Shown here: piece by piece, positions 51,178 to 59,816 of the stretch
Position numbering within the stretch: the stretch's first letter is position 1
Layout: the number at the start of each line of letters is the position of its first letter
Assembly (NCBI GenBank): GCA_029263715.1
Contig: JAJUFP010000004.1
Location: forward strand, 1-64,000
Direction: 5' to 3'
Length of the DNA: 64,000 nt
DNA from: Nitrososphaera sp.
GTDB lineage: Archaea > Thermoproteota > Nitrososphaeria > Nitrososphaerales > Nitrososphaeraceae
Made by a program: the position numbers and the translations under genes
The notes under the pieces: generated by a model
The model's database searches: none
What the model was told of the DNA's origin: nothing
What the model saw: the letters and a program-made list of their open reading frames with translations, nothing else

Positions 51178-51450
51178 ATGCAAATGCTCTCTAATTTTAG
51201 GCAATTGCTTACCCAAACCCAGCTTGACATCTTAAGACGGCTGTACAATGATGGCAAGATTGGTGGATCCCATACTGCAATAGAGAACTTGAAGAAGAGT
51301 GTTGCATCGCATAGGAGAGGATCTGTCGAAAAGGAGGCAAAAGAACTTGTCAAAATGGGTTACCTACTACCCAAACCTACGAGCTATGGAATGCATGTAT
51401 CCCTCAATCCAAGAATGGTAGGAGAGATCGAAACGTTGCTTGGCATCTGA
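51178..51450 (+). CDS. Small winged-helix-like protein
   Basis: About 90 residues from ATG 51178 (or 51184). TQLDILRRLYNDGKIGGSHTAIENLKKSVASHRRGSVEKEAKELVKMGYLLPK looks like a helix-turn-helix with a wing. It is divergent from the regulator at 50762-51106. Earlier in-frame ATGs fall in the promoter. Confidence 0.62.
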   Translation: MQMLSNFRQLLTQTQLDILRRLYNDGKIGGSHTAIENLKKSVASHRRGSVEKEAKELVKMGYLLPKPTSYGMHVSLNPRMVGEIETLLGI

Positions 51451-51695
51451 TTGGTACTAGACCAAATCTCTTTTCTGCAAGAGAAGTCGTTTATCTGCAT
51501 CATCCGGTGAAACGAGCTCGACCTTGATATTTTAATTGCCACTATGGAGTATGAAAGTTGATTTTTATTTTCCCCTACATGTTCTTTATCTGGGTGGGCA
51601 GGCAATGACTAGACTAGCCCTACTGACATGGTGAGGAGGATCTTGAGTAAGGAGTTTGTCCACCCGACCTGCTCACAAGCTTGATAAATGACCAC

Positions 51696-52178
51696 ATGAT
51701 CTTCATACTTGACTTGGTCAAGATAGAGACTACGTGTTCTTTGGAAAGCTTTAGGAAATTCATCATTATTAGCACATGCCGTTCCTTCATACCCGAAAGC
51801 TACCTGCACGACTTTGAGGTGTTCCCAGAACGCGAGGACGGGCCCGGCGCCATCTACATCGAGGCAGCCGACAAAGTCACTCTAAAAAAGATCCGCGAGA
51901 TGACCTTTGTCAACGCCAAGGAGATTCTGGGCATCATCTACTCTTCAAAGAGCGGAAACACCCAGCTCAAGTGGCGGCAGACAAGGCGTCGGTCTGGCAA
52001 AGTCCAGGGCAACGCATCTCCAAACGCGCTGGTCAACCTTGTGGAGGCCGGCGTGCTAAGCCAGGAATGGGTTGACGAGTACCTCAGGACATCGCAGGCC
52101 CAAAGCCAGGGTCACGGTGAGCAGACCAAGACCATGGCTGAGCCGGAGAGCCAGGAAAACACTGCCCCGCCAGCATGA
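51696..52178 (+). CDS. Hypothetical protein coupled to pelota
   Basis: Not recognised. The protein has FEVFPEREDGPGAIYIEAADKVTLKKIREMTF, a basic RQTRRRSGKVQGN segment and a Gln/Glu-rich tail. The first 30 codons are AT-rich and differ in base use from the rest, so the true start may be further in. It overlaps pelA by 4 nt, which suggests a link to translation or ribosome rescue. Confidence 0.6.
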   Translation: MIFILDLVKIETTCSLESFRKFIIISTCRSFIPESYLHDFEVFPEREDGPGAIYIEAADKVTLKKIREMTFVNAKEILGIIYSSKSGNTQLKWRQTRRRSGKVQGNASPNALVNLVEAGVLSQEWVDEYLRTSQAQSQGHGEQTKTMAEPESQENTAPPA

Positions 52179-53233
52179 TAGTAAAGCAGACAAGCTCCAA
52201 TACCTCTTTTTTTGTCATCCCCGAGGACGCTGACGACCTTTTTACTCTGCGGCGCCTGATTGAAAGCGGCGATTACGTCATCGCCGACACCACCAGGGTC
52301 GTCAAGCAGGAAAGGGAGTTTGGAAGGCCGGACAAGGGCGAGCGCATCAAGGTGCGAGTGTCTGTAAGGGTAGAGGAGGTAGGCCTTGACTCGACTGTCG
52401 ACAGGCTTAGGATCCTTGGCACCATCAGCGAGTCTAGCAACGAGCTTGTTTCAAAGGGGTCTCATCATTCGCTGTCGGTGAGCCCCGGCGACATGATAAC
52501 CATAGACAAGGGCAGGAGATGGCAGGATGTAGAGCTGAGGATGCTCAAGAGCTCCGGTGGAGGGACATCCTTTGTCCTTGTGGCCATAGACACCCAGGAA
52601 GCCGCCGTGGCCAGGGTCTCAGGCACCCATGTCAAGATCATACCCAACATATACTCTGGCCAGAGCGGCAAGCGCTACCAGACCAAGAACAGCAGCCTTG
52701 ACACATTCTTTGCAGAGACGGCCAAGACTGTTTCATCGATCCTGATGGAAAATGACCGCGTCGTGGTCTTTGGTCCGGGGGAGACCAGAAGAAGGTTTTA
52801 CAACGTCCTTGTGGACAAGTTCGGCCTGCCAAGAGAAAGGGTGCAGGTGGCAGAAGGCGTTGATGTGGCCGGCGAGGACGGAATATTCGTTTTCCTGCGT
52901 TCTCCGGCCATGAAGGAGATCATGAAGACAAGCAAGCTTGCGGTTGTATCCTCGATTCTGGATCAGGTGATGCTTATGGTAAACAGAGGCGAACTAAAGT
53001 TTGCCATGGGCCTCAAGGAGGTCTCCGAAGCAGCGGCCATCAAGGCAGTAGAGTCCGTTGTTTTCTCTGATTCTGTCTTTAACTCTGCTGACGAATCAAC
53101 TGTGGTCAGGCTGCTGAATTCCATAGAGGCGTATGGCGCCAAGACTTATGCGGTGGACTCGTCTACAGACATTGGCATGCGCGTCTCATCGCTTGGCGGG
53201 ATGGTTGCGGTCCTTCGTTACGCCGTCCGTTGA
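52175..53233 (+). CDS. pelA: Pelota (Dom34), mRNA surveillance and ribosome rescue factor
   Basis: An eRF1-like protein of 352 residues that releases stalled ribosomes with aEF1A. N-terminal Sm-like domain (about 1-130, with FFVIPEDADDLFTLRRLIESGD), central domain without the eRF1 GGQ (about 135-260) and C-terminal domain (about 270-352). The 3' end overlaps the convergent cutA by 48 nt. Confidence 0.94.
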   Translation: MIVKQTSSNTSFFVIPEDADDLFTLRRLIESGDYVIADTTRVVKQEREFGRPDKGERIKVRVSVRVEEVGLDSTVDRLRILGTISESSNELVSKGSHHSLSVSPGDMITIDKGRRWQDVELRMLKSSGGGTSFVLVAIDTQEAAVARVSGTHVKIIPNIYSGQSGKRYQTKNSSLDTFFAETAKTVSSILMENDRVVVFGPGETRRRFYNVLVDKFGLPRERVQVAEGVDVAGEDGIFVFLRSPAMKEIMKTSKLAVVSSILDQVMLMVNRGELKFAMGLKEVSEAAAIKAVESVVFSDSVFNSADESTVVRLLNSIEAYGAKTYAVDSSTDIGMRVSSLGGMVAVLRYAVR

Positions 53234-53542
53234 AGAGGCCAGCCAGTCAAAGTAGGGTTTTGAGACATCGCTTAGCTTTACCTCCACTATCTCTGGGACT
53301 TCGTACGGATGCATCCTGCCCAGCTCCGCCTTCAGCTTCTTTGCCGATCTTCTTGTTGTCTTGAAGACCGCCAGAAACTCCTTCTGATCCTCAACCTTGC
53401 CCTTCCAGGTGTAGATGGACCGGATCTCGGCAAGGTTGACGCAGGCGCAGAAGCCCTTTTCCACAAGCCTTCTTGATATTTCTGCTGCCGACTTGTCGTC
53501 TGAAAAAGTTGATAGCACCAGTACTGCCTTGGTCTTGGTCAC
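53186..53542 (-). CDS. cutA: CutA-type divalent ion tolerance protein
   Basis: A small trimeric PII-like-fold protein (118 residues) with the family features LVEKGFCACVNLAEIRSIYTWKGKVEDQKEF and HPYEVPEIVEVKL. Its role is in metal tolerance, poorly defined biochemically. The 3' end overlaps pelA by 48 nt on the opposite strand. Confidence 0.93.
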   Translation of the reverse strand: MTKTKAVLVLSTFSDDKSAAEISRRLVEKGFCACVNLAEIRSIYTWKGKVEDQKEFLAVFKTTRRSAKKLKAELGRMHPYEVPEIVEVKLSDVSKPYFDWLASSTDGVTKDRNHPAKR

Positions 53543-53568
53543 GGTTTTTGTTCTACAAAATGTAGTAT

Positions 53569-54729
53569 TTATTCATGCAACATTTCGCAGAGCGGATTTG
53601 CCTTGATAACTATCAGGCTGTCGCTCTGCCGGTTTTTTGAGATGACTTTTTCCAAGTCCGCCTTGGAGCACACGATGACGACGGTCGTCTTGTCCGTGTT
53701 GTACAGGTCAAAGGTCGGCCCCTGGTGCCGCTCGACATCGCCGATATAGTCCCTTACCTTTGTCTCAAGCATGGACAGCAGGTCGATCTTGTCGCCGCGC
53801 ATCTCCTGCTGGTCCAGCGTCCAGGCGATGGCCACCTTTGTCCGACTGGCTTTCAGGTCGTGTTTTTTCAGGTTCAGCCGGACGTGATCTATTAGGTGCT
53901 TGACGTACCCTTCAATCCCGCGGATGCTTCCATTGACCAAATACATGAGGGGTCCGGCGCCGTCAAGCGAGAGCCCTATCATGCGAAGGTCATACAGGCC
54001 GCCGGTCATGTCGTCGATGTAAAGCTCGCTAAACGTCCCATGCATCAGGTCTGCCGGCGAGATGTTGCTGTCTGCAGCCTTTTTGCACACTTCAAGGATG
54101 CTGGCTATCCCGGAATAGTGGCTAAGGGTGCGGATGACGTGCACCATCTCTGCCGAACGGATCTCCACAAAGCTGACCTTTTTGCGGCTGTCATCGTAAA
54201 GCATCTTGCCCAGATTGTTGTCCTGCTTGGACCTGATGGACCCGACCATGGTTTCCTGGCCGCTGCTGACAGCACTTGTTGGGAGATAGTAGTAGGAAAA
54301 GTCCTTGTCTGCAGACATTCCAGTTACGTGCTCTATAAGCGCAATGTTTTCATCGTTGCCTCCAATGCCGGTTGGAAGCATGTACACCACCGACGAGCCC
54401 TTCTTTAGGACCTTGACCGCGTCTTTGAACTTGGTGGAAACGTCGGCCTTGACGTCTGTGCCGGTCTTGCGGATGCGGGGGGCAAAAAAGACGTACGAGG
54501 CGTTTCCAATGGCCATGTCCATGGGTTCAAGTCCAAGCAGCGGCTCGTCTTCCATAAGGGATTTCACGTCCGGGTAGGTCCTGGCAATGTCCGGCTTGAG
54601 GGATATGGCCATCCTGGCCGATTCGTCTATCAGTGAAACTTTGGAGCCCTTGATGGATATGGAGGATGCTATTCTATAACCTTCGGTACTCAGGCCGTAG
54701 ACGGCAACAGACGGTGATCCCGCACTCAA
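53569..54729 (-). CDS. Divergent UDP-sugar-dehydrogenase-like protein
   Basis: 386 residues. The N-terminus VAVYGLSTEGYRIASSISIKGSKVSLIDE has the order of a Rossmann NAD domain of UDP-glucose/GDP-mannose dehydrogenases, but the usual GxGYVG is degenerate. The catalytic Cys motif (GSCFPKD type) is not visible. It may bind a nucleotide without the full reaction. Divergent from the DUF354 gene. Confidence 0.7.
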   Translation of the reverse strand: MSAGSPSVAVYGLSTEGYRIASSISIKGSKVSLIDESARMAISLKPDIARTYPDVKSLMEDEPLLGLEPMDMAIGNASYVFFAPRIRKTGTDVKADVSTKFKDAVKVLKKGSSVVYMLPTGIGGNDENIALIEHVTGMSADKDFSYYYLPTSAVSSGQETMVGSIRSKQDNNLGKMLYDDSRKKVSFVEIRSAEMVHVIRTLSHYSGIASILEVCKKAADSNISPADLMHGTFSELYIDDMTGGLYDLRMIGLSLDGAGPLMYLVNGSIRGIEGYVKHLIDHVRLNLKKHDLKASRTKVAIAWTLDQQEMRGDKIDLLSMLETKVRDYIGDVERHQGPTFDLYNTDKTTVVIVCSKADLEKVISKNRQSDSLIVIKANPLCEMLHE

Positions 54730-54826
54730 AGTATGGACTAAGCTCCCCCGAGCAATTGCGCCACATACTCCTTATAATAAGATAAAGAAAAGGTTTTTCC
54801 AGAAGAGACGGCAAAGCAACCAGCAC

Positions 54827-55858
54827 TTGAGGATCTGGTTTGACATCCTGACTCCAAAGCAGGTGATGTTCTTCAAACGAGCCGTCAAATTACTTCAGGA
54901 TTCTGGCCACCAGGTCCTGTGCACATCCAGAGAATACCGCGAGGCCGTCGAACTTGCCAGATTGAAGGGTTTGGAACTTGAGATTGTGGGAAGGCATGGC
55001 GGCGGGGCGAGGTACGACAAGCTGCGGGCAAGCGCCGAAAGGACGCTAAACCTAGCAGAGAGAATCCGGCAATTTGAGCCGGACGTGGCAATCACGTTTT
55101 CATCGCCGGAAGGCTCAAGGGTTGCCTTTGGCCTTGGAATCAGGCACGTGGGCTTTAACGATTCTCCCCATGCCGAGGCCGTGGCAAGGCTGACGGTGCC
55201 CCTCATGGACAGACTGCTGTGCCCGTGGGTGATACCGTACTCTGTATGGACAAGATACGGCATTTCCCGACACAGAATTTCAAGGTACCGGGCCCTTGAT
55301 GTGGCGGCGTGGCTCAAGCATGAAACAGCCCTGCAGGCTCCAACAACTGGCAAAAAGATCCTCATCAGGCTGGAAGAAAGCAAGGCGTCGTACATTGCAG
55401 ACAGGGGGCTTGACAGCATCAAGATGGTGGACAGTCTGGTAAGGGAGCTTTCCTTGAAAGCGGACATATCCATCCTCTGCCGCTATGACGATCAGATAGC
55501 GGAAGCTGAGGCCCGCTACGGCAGCAGGGCAAATATCATAAAAAAAGTGGTCGATGGTATCGACCTTGTAAGGAGTGTGGACCTGTTCGTGGGTTCTGGC
55601 GGCACAATGAGTGCGGAAGCCGCCCTCCTGGGCGTGCCAACCATATCGATTGCGCCAGTCAGGTTCTATGTCGACGACTATCTTGTCCGCAAAGGTCTGG
55701 TGTTCAGGGCCAAGGGTCCAGAGGCACTGGCAAGGACATGCACCAAGATGATTCAGGACGACAAATACAGAAAGAGGCAGGTCAAAACAGCCGCGCGGAT
55801 CCTTTCCTCCATGGAGGACCCCACGGACAGGATGATTGCGGCCATCACATCTGCTTAA
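54827..55858 (+). CDS. DUF354 protein, GT-B glycosyltransferase-like
   Basis: 343 residues of the archaeal DUF354 family: MRIWFDILTPKQVMFFKRAV at the start, FNDSPHAEAVARLTVPLMDRLL in the middle and GSGGTMSAEAALLGVPTIS near the end, resembling the nucleotide-sugar-binding loop of GT-B enzymes. Role in surface glycan synthesis is inferred. The start is TTG 54827. Confidence 0.82.
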   Translation: MRIWFDILTPKQVMFFKRAVKLLQDSGHQVLCTSREYREAVELARLKGLELEIVGRHGGGARYDKLRASAERTLNLAERIRQFEPDVAITFSSPEGSRVAFGLGIRHVGFNDSPHAEAVARLTVPLMDRLLCPWVIPYSVWTRYGISRHRISRYRALDVAAWLKHETALQAPTTGKKILIRLEESKASYIADRGLDSIKMVDSLVRELSLKADISILCRYDDQIAEAEARYGSRANIIKKVVDGIDLVRSVDLFVGSGGTMSAEAALLGVPTISIAPVRFYVDDYLVRKGLVFRAKGPEALARTCTKMIQDDKYRKRQVKTAARILSSMEDPTDRMIAAITSA

Positions 55859-55898
55859 GATTATAAAGACGTGGAATGTAGCAGAATTTACGCCCGGA

Positions 55899-55993
55899 AG
55901 CCCGGTGGAGGAAAATAATTTTCTGCCGAATGTAGTGGCCAAGCATAGGGGCCTTTGGAGCCCTTGACCCCAGTTCGAATCTGGGCCGGGCTA
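55899..55993 (+). tRNA. tRNA-Gln (anticodon TTG) with an insertion before the D-arm
   Basis: Acceptor AGCCCGG/CCGGGCT, anticodon stem GGGGC/GCCCT with loop CTTTGGA (anticodon TTG), T-arm CCCAG-TTCGAAT-CTGGG and discriminator A are all normal. Between the acceptor strand and the D-stem (ATGT...GCAT) lie about 20-22 extra nt, including the hairpin GAAAA-TAA-TTTTC. Removal gives a 73-75-nt tRNA. The extra segment resembles a noncanonical archaeal intron. A TATA-like ATTATAAAG lies about 35 nt upstream. Confidence 0.88.
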
Positions 55994-56034
55994 TTTCAAA
56001 AAATTCATAACGAATCCTTTCTCACCACAGTGCC

Positions 56035-57036
56035 GTGGGCAAGATCTACATGACAAGGATGGTGCCCGGGCCGGCACTGTCCATGCTCAAAGAAAAATAC
56101 GATGTCGTTGTTAACAAAAGAAACGTCCAGCCAACCAGAAAGGAGTTGTTAAGAAATGTTGCCGGCAAGGACGCTATTTTATGCATGCTGTCTGACAGGA
56201 TAGACAGAGAAGTCATCGATGCCGCCGGACCGAACCTGAAGATAATAAGCTCGTACAGCACAGGCTACGAGCACATAGACGTTGAGGAGGCCACGAAGAG
56301 AGGGATCTACGTTACATACATTGCCGATATACTGGCGGAGGCCACGGCAGACTTGACTTTTGCCCTCATCTTGGCCTGCGCAAGAAATGTTGCGGCCGGC
56401 GACAGAATGGTCCGGCAAAGAAAGTGGAAGGTCGGCTGGGCTCCAGATCTCCTGCTGGGACAAGACATCTACGGCGCGACACTTGGCATCATCGGGCTTG
56501 GCAGGATAGGCACGGCTGTGGCAAGACGCGCCAGCGGCTTTAAGATGAATCTGCTTTACTACAATAGGAATAGAAACGAAAAAGCAGAGGAAGAGCTTGG
56601 GGCCAGGTACGCCGGCCTTGACGAGCTTCTTGCCAGTAGCGACTTTGTATCAATACACACGTCCATGAACGAGGCCAGCCACCACCTGATAAACAAGGAC
56701 AGGCTGCAGAAGATGAAGAAGACGGCTTTTCTCATAAACACTGCAAGAGGCAAAGTGGTAAAAGAAGACGACTTGGCAGCCGCCCTAAGAAGGGGGCTGA
56801 TAGCCGGTGCTGGCCTTGATGTGTTTGAAAGCGAGCCACTTGTTGCTTCAAGCCCGCTTTTAAAAATGAACAATGTTACACTTTTGCCGCACATAGGCAG
56901 CGCAACGCATCAGACAAGATCAAAGATGGGTGAGGTTGCCGCCCAGAGCATCCTGCAGGTGCTGGATGGCAAGAGCCCTGATCCACACTTTGTCGTCAAC
57001 AGACAGGTCCTGAGGACAGCCCCGTCATCTGTATAA
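56035..57036 (+). CDS. D-2-hydroxyacid dehydrogenase (glyoxylate/hydroxypyruvate reductase-like)
   Basis: 333 residues. NAD-binding GLGRIGTAVARRA follows the lid; NTARGKVV, the Glu in VFESEP and the catalytic His in LLPHIGSATHQT are all present. It reduces glyoxylate, hydroxypyruvate or a similar 2-oxoacid. The start is GTG 56035, 42 nt after tRNA-Gln. Confidence 0.9.
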   Translation: MGKIYMTRMVPGPALSMLKEKYDVVVNKRNVQPTRKELLRNVAGKDAILCMLSDRIDREVIDAAGPNLKIISSYSTGYEHIDVEEATKRGIYVTYIADILAEATADLTFALILACARNVAAGDRMVRQRKWKVGWAPDLLLGQDIYGATLGIIGLGRIGTAVARRASGFKMNLLYYNRNRNEKAEEELGARYAGLDELLASSDFVSIHTSMNEASHHLINKDRLQKMKKTAFLINTARGKVVKEDDLAAALRRGLIAGAGLDVFESEPLVASSPLLKMNNVTLLPHIGSATHQTRSKMGEVAAQSILQVLDGKSPDPHFVVNRQVLRTAPSSV

Positions 57037-57089
57037 GCAGGTTATCCAATCCGTAGAACACGGGTGCAAAAAATGGAAAAAATGGGCGG

Positions 57090-57920
57090 CTAGATTTTCA
57101 GAACTTCTTGCACATCAGAGATAATCATGTTGCCCACGTTGGTGGTGCCAGAACCTGCTGCCCCTCGTATGGCAGACACTATATCATCAACTCTGTGGGC
57201 ATCCACTATGGTCATCAGGTACGCCATGTTGCTGACGTTGCCCTTAGAGTCAGAGTAGGTTGCAACCAGATTTAGCGAGTTTAGCGTTCTCAGCACGCTG
57301 TCAAGCCTGTCCTGTGCAATAAAGGCCTCAAGCCTCTTCTTTGGTATGTTTTGTGCGCCTTCTTCAAAAGGCAGTTCTTCGGCCAGTTTTTCCACCGGTT
57401 CGCCGGTGGGCAGCGGTGCATTTCTGTCAACCTTGTACTTGAATACTTCTTTGTAGTCCATCCCCAAGATGACGTTTCTGCCCACAGCGATTATCTTGGA
57501 CTTTGGCACGTCAAATCTCCAGTCATAGTGACCCCAGATTACCATCATGTCGCCGGTCTCCTTCATGACGTGTCCTACGTGTTCCTCGTCCTGCGACCTT
57601 ACGCCCTTGTTAAACAGGGATTTTGGGTACTGCTTTTCATAGGTTGCAAGGTCCACGTCTCCGGGATTAGTCCACGGGTCTTTCTTGGTAGAAGGCAGCG
57701 GTGCATCCCTTTTTACCCTGTATTTCTTGACTATTTCATGGAAATTATCGTCGATGAGAACGTTTCCGCTCACGAACCGGATTGCTGATTTTGGTATGTC
57801 GTATCTTTCGTCGCCTTCGCCAAACACCACTATCAAGTCGTCGGTTTCTCTTACAACGTGACCCACGTGTGGAGAATCAAGCGCCTTTACTCCTTTGTTA
57901 AAGTACTTGCCTGAAACCAT
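57090..57920 (-). CDS. Tandem PRC-barrel-like protein with a P-II-like C-terminal domain
   Basis: 276 residues. Two repeats (about 1-75 and 98-165) each contain YFNKGV/LFNKGV, HVGHV and a D/DVPKSKI segment, as in PRC-barrel-type beta domains. The C-terminal region (about 195-276) reads like a P-II signal protein: FIAQDRLDSVLRTLNSLNL at its start and AIRGAAGSGTTNVGNMIISDVQEVLKI at its end, matching the PII strand order. The fusion suggests a sensor. Confidence 0.72.
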   Translation of the reverse strand: MVSGKYFNKGVKALDSPHVGHVVRETDDLIVVFGEGDERYDIPKSAIRFVSGNVLIDDNFHEIVKKYRVKRDAPLPSTKKDPWTNPGDVDLATYEKQYPKSLFNKGVRSQDEEHVGHVMKETGDMMVIWGHYDWRFDVPKSKIIAVGRNVILGMDYKEVFKYKVDRNAPLPTGEPVEKLAEELPFEEGAQNIPKKRLEAFIAQDRLDSVLRTLNSLNLVATYSDSKGNVSNMAYLMTIVDAHRVDDIVSAIRGAAGSGTTNVGNMIISDVQEVLKI

Positions 57921-58124
57921 GCCTTAGTATACTATGCATTGGTATTTATCGTTGCTTTTAGTCGATTATGCAACTTGAAAGATGTAGCTTTCATCTGGAT
58001 ATGAGCTACTTTTAAGGGAAATTACCGCAGCATGGGATGGCATTAGTTGTTATGCTTGGTCTAAAAAGTACGTGATCAAACGTTATATACGATGGCATCC
58101 ATAGTTAGTATCGTATTTCCTTAG

Positions 58125-59108
58125 TTGGACGAGCATTTCGCTGCGGATATTGCGGCAGAAAAACGCGATACGCCGACAGCCTCCGATAGACGGGTTGGTT
58201 TATCAGGGACGGTCACGACCGAGGCCCTCAAGGCAGGTAAAAGGATAGCCAAGATCTCTGTTGTATTGTTGGCAGCCATAGGTGTAGCCGAGCTCATCGT
58301 GGGCCAGATCAGCGGCAGCATCGTGGCAACGGCTGACGGCATTGACTCGCTTTCGGATGCCATGATCTCCCTCATAGTCTTTGTGGGTCTGCATTTTGCA
58401 GGACTGCCGGCCAACAAGAGGTTCCCCTTCGGGTATTACAAGGTCGAGAGTTTTGCAGCGTTGCTTGCAGCAATAGGAATGGTGGCCATCGGATCCTTCA
58501 TACTGTACCATTCTTACCAGTCTCTGCTAAATCCGCATCAAATTGAGCAGCCTGTAATTACAATGATAGTGCTTGCGGCGGCCGGAATCATTTCTCTGCA
58601 CAGGGCATTTCAGATGAGAAAGATAGCAAACAAGTACGATCTCCTCTCCCTGAAGACGGATGCCAAGAACTCGATAAAGGACGGCTCGGCATCCATCATC
58701 GGCTTTGCAAGCGTTCTTGTAGCCACCCAGTTTGGATTTTTGCAGATGGATGCGATCGGTGGAATGATAATTGCAGGGTACATCTTTTCAGTTGCATACG
58801 TTTCTTTAAAGCAAGCGTCGCTGATACTGGTAGATTCCTGGCACAACCCTGGGCTTGTGGACCTAGTCAAGAGCCTTGTAGAAGAGAAATTCAGGCCGGA
58901 ATCAGTAAGGGTAAGGTCCGTGTTTCTTAGGCCCGCCGGAATGCTGGTCCATGCAGAAGTGCACATAGAAATAGACGGGAACAACAAACTTGAAGACGTT
59001 GAATTGCTGTCCGGGCAGATCCAAGCCCTGATCCGGTCCAAGTTAAGAACCATTGAACGGATATCCGTTATCCCGCACTCTACAAAGCCATCATCACACA
59101 AGGCTTAG
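58125..59108 (+). CDS. Cation diffusion facilitator (CDF) transporter
   Basis: A metal/proton antiporter with six helices (about 40-235) and a cytoplasmic domain. The metal site is seen in helix 2 (ATADGIDSLSDAMISL) and helix 5 (TDAKNSIKDGSASI), D-x3-D type. Substrate Zn, Mn or Fe is not defined. TTG 58125 follows a TTATATAC box at about 58082-58090. Confidence 0.9.
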   Translation: MDEHFAADIAAEKRDTPTASDRRVGLSGTVTTEALKAGKRIAKISVVLLAAIGVAELIVGQISGSIVATADGIDSLSDAMISLIVFVGLHFAGLPANKRFPFGYYKVESFAALLAAIGMVAIGSFILYHSYQSLLNPHQIEQPVITMIVLAAAGIISLHRAFQMRKIANKYDLLSLKTDAKNSIKDGSASIIGFASVLVATQFGFLQMDAIGGMIIAGYIFSVAYVSLKQASLILVDSWHNPGLVDLVKSLVEEKFRPESVRVRSVFLRPAGMLVHAEVHIEIDGNNKLEDVELLSGQIQALIRSKLRTIERISVIPHSTKPSSHKA

Positions 59109-59141
59109 ACGTAAGGACCGGGTCATGGCGTGCCGTCTGCA

Positions 59142-59684
59142 TTATTCCTCGAACTGAAAGGAGAGTGTACTGTTGGTGATGTGGGCATCGATGCGTTTCT
59201 GCAGGACGCCGTTGAATATTTCTTCGAGCAGCGCCTTGTGGTACAGCGACCAGTTGTACCCTAGCTCGTGTTTTAGGATGTAAGAGTGTGTGCCGTTTCT
59301 GACGCTGTGCTTGAATTCAATCGACGAGCTTTTCATGCGCGTTTCGTACCACGATAGGAACGAGTCCAGATCCATCCTGCTTTTCATGAACAGTGCCATG
59401 TCGTGCACTGCGTTCTTGCCAACCCGGGCGGCTATCTCAACTACCTCGTCGGGATTCAGCTTTTCAAAGACTGCAGACAGCACGGGCTTTGCAATGGGTA
59501 TCATCCCGACCTTGGGCTCGTACATGTCCCAGTCGACAAACCTTTTCAGTATCTGGTTGACAAGCGTGTTAAGACTGACCTCCCTTTTTTCGGACTCTGC
59601 TCTGAGCAGATCCATTACACTTTCATCTATGCGGAAAGTCATGGTGACAGTTTTCCTGCTGTCCTCGATGTTGGAATCGACCAT
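59142..59684 (-). CDS. Ribbon-helix-helix regulator divergent from nirK
   Basis: 180 residues. An N-terminal RHH DNA-binding domain (about 10-48: TVTMTFRIDESVMDLLRAESEKREVSLNTLVNQILKRFV) is joined to a C-terminal domain of unknown type (about 50-180, with SWYETRMKSS and LKHELGYNWSLYHKALLEEIF). It is divergent from nirK and may bind the repeated site at that promoter. Confidence 0.8.
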   Translation of the reverse strand: MVDSNIEDSRKTVTMTFRIDESVMDLLRAESEKREVSLNTLVNQILKRFVDWDMYEPKVGMIPIAKPVLSAVFEKLNPDEVVEIAARVGKNAVHDMALFMKSRMDLDSFLSWYETRMKSSSIEFKHSVRNGTHSYILKHELGYNWSLYHKALLEEIFNGVLQKRIDAHITNSTLSFQFEE

Positions 59685-59742
59685 GGATAAGGCGCTGCAT
59701 ACTCACCAGATGTGTAATAAGAACCCTCTTGTTGTTGTTTGC

Positions 59743-59812
59743 AACCGCTTGCAGATGACACCAGCCTGATTGCGAGATATACGTCTTGCCTATAAGACAA
59801 CGGCAAGCGGTT
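59743..59812. promoter_or_regulatory. Inverted 10-bp repeat flanking the nirK TATA box
   Basis: AACCGCTTGC (59743-59752) and its perfect inverse GCAAGCGGTT (59803-59812) lie on either side of the nirK TATA box CCTATAAGA (59789-59797). The downstream copy is between the TATA box and the TTG start at 59817. A candidate operator pair for the divergent RHH regulator. Confidence 0.5.
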
Positions 59813-59816
59813 TACC

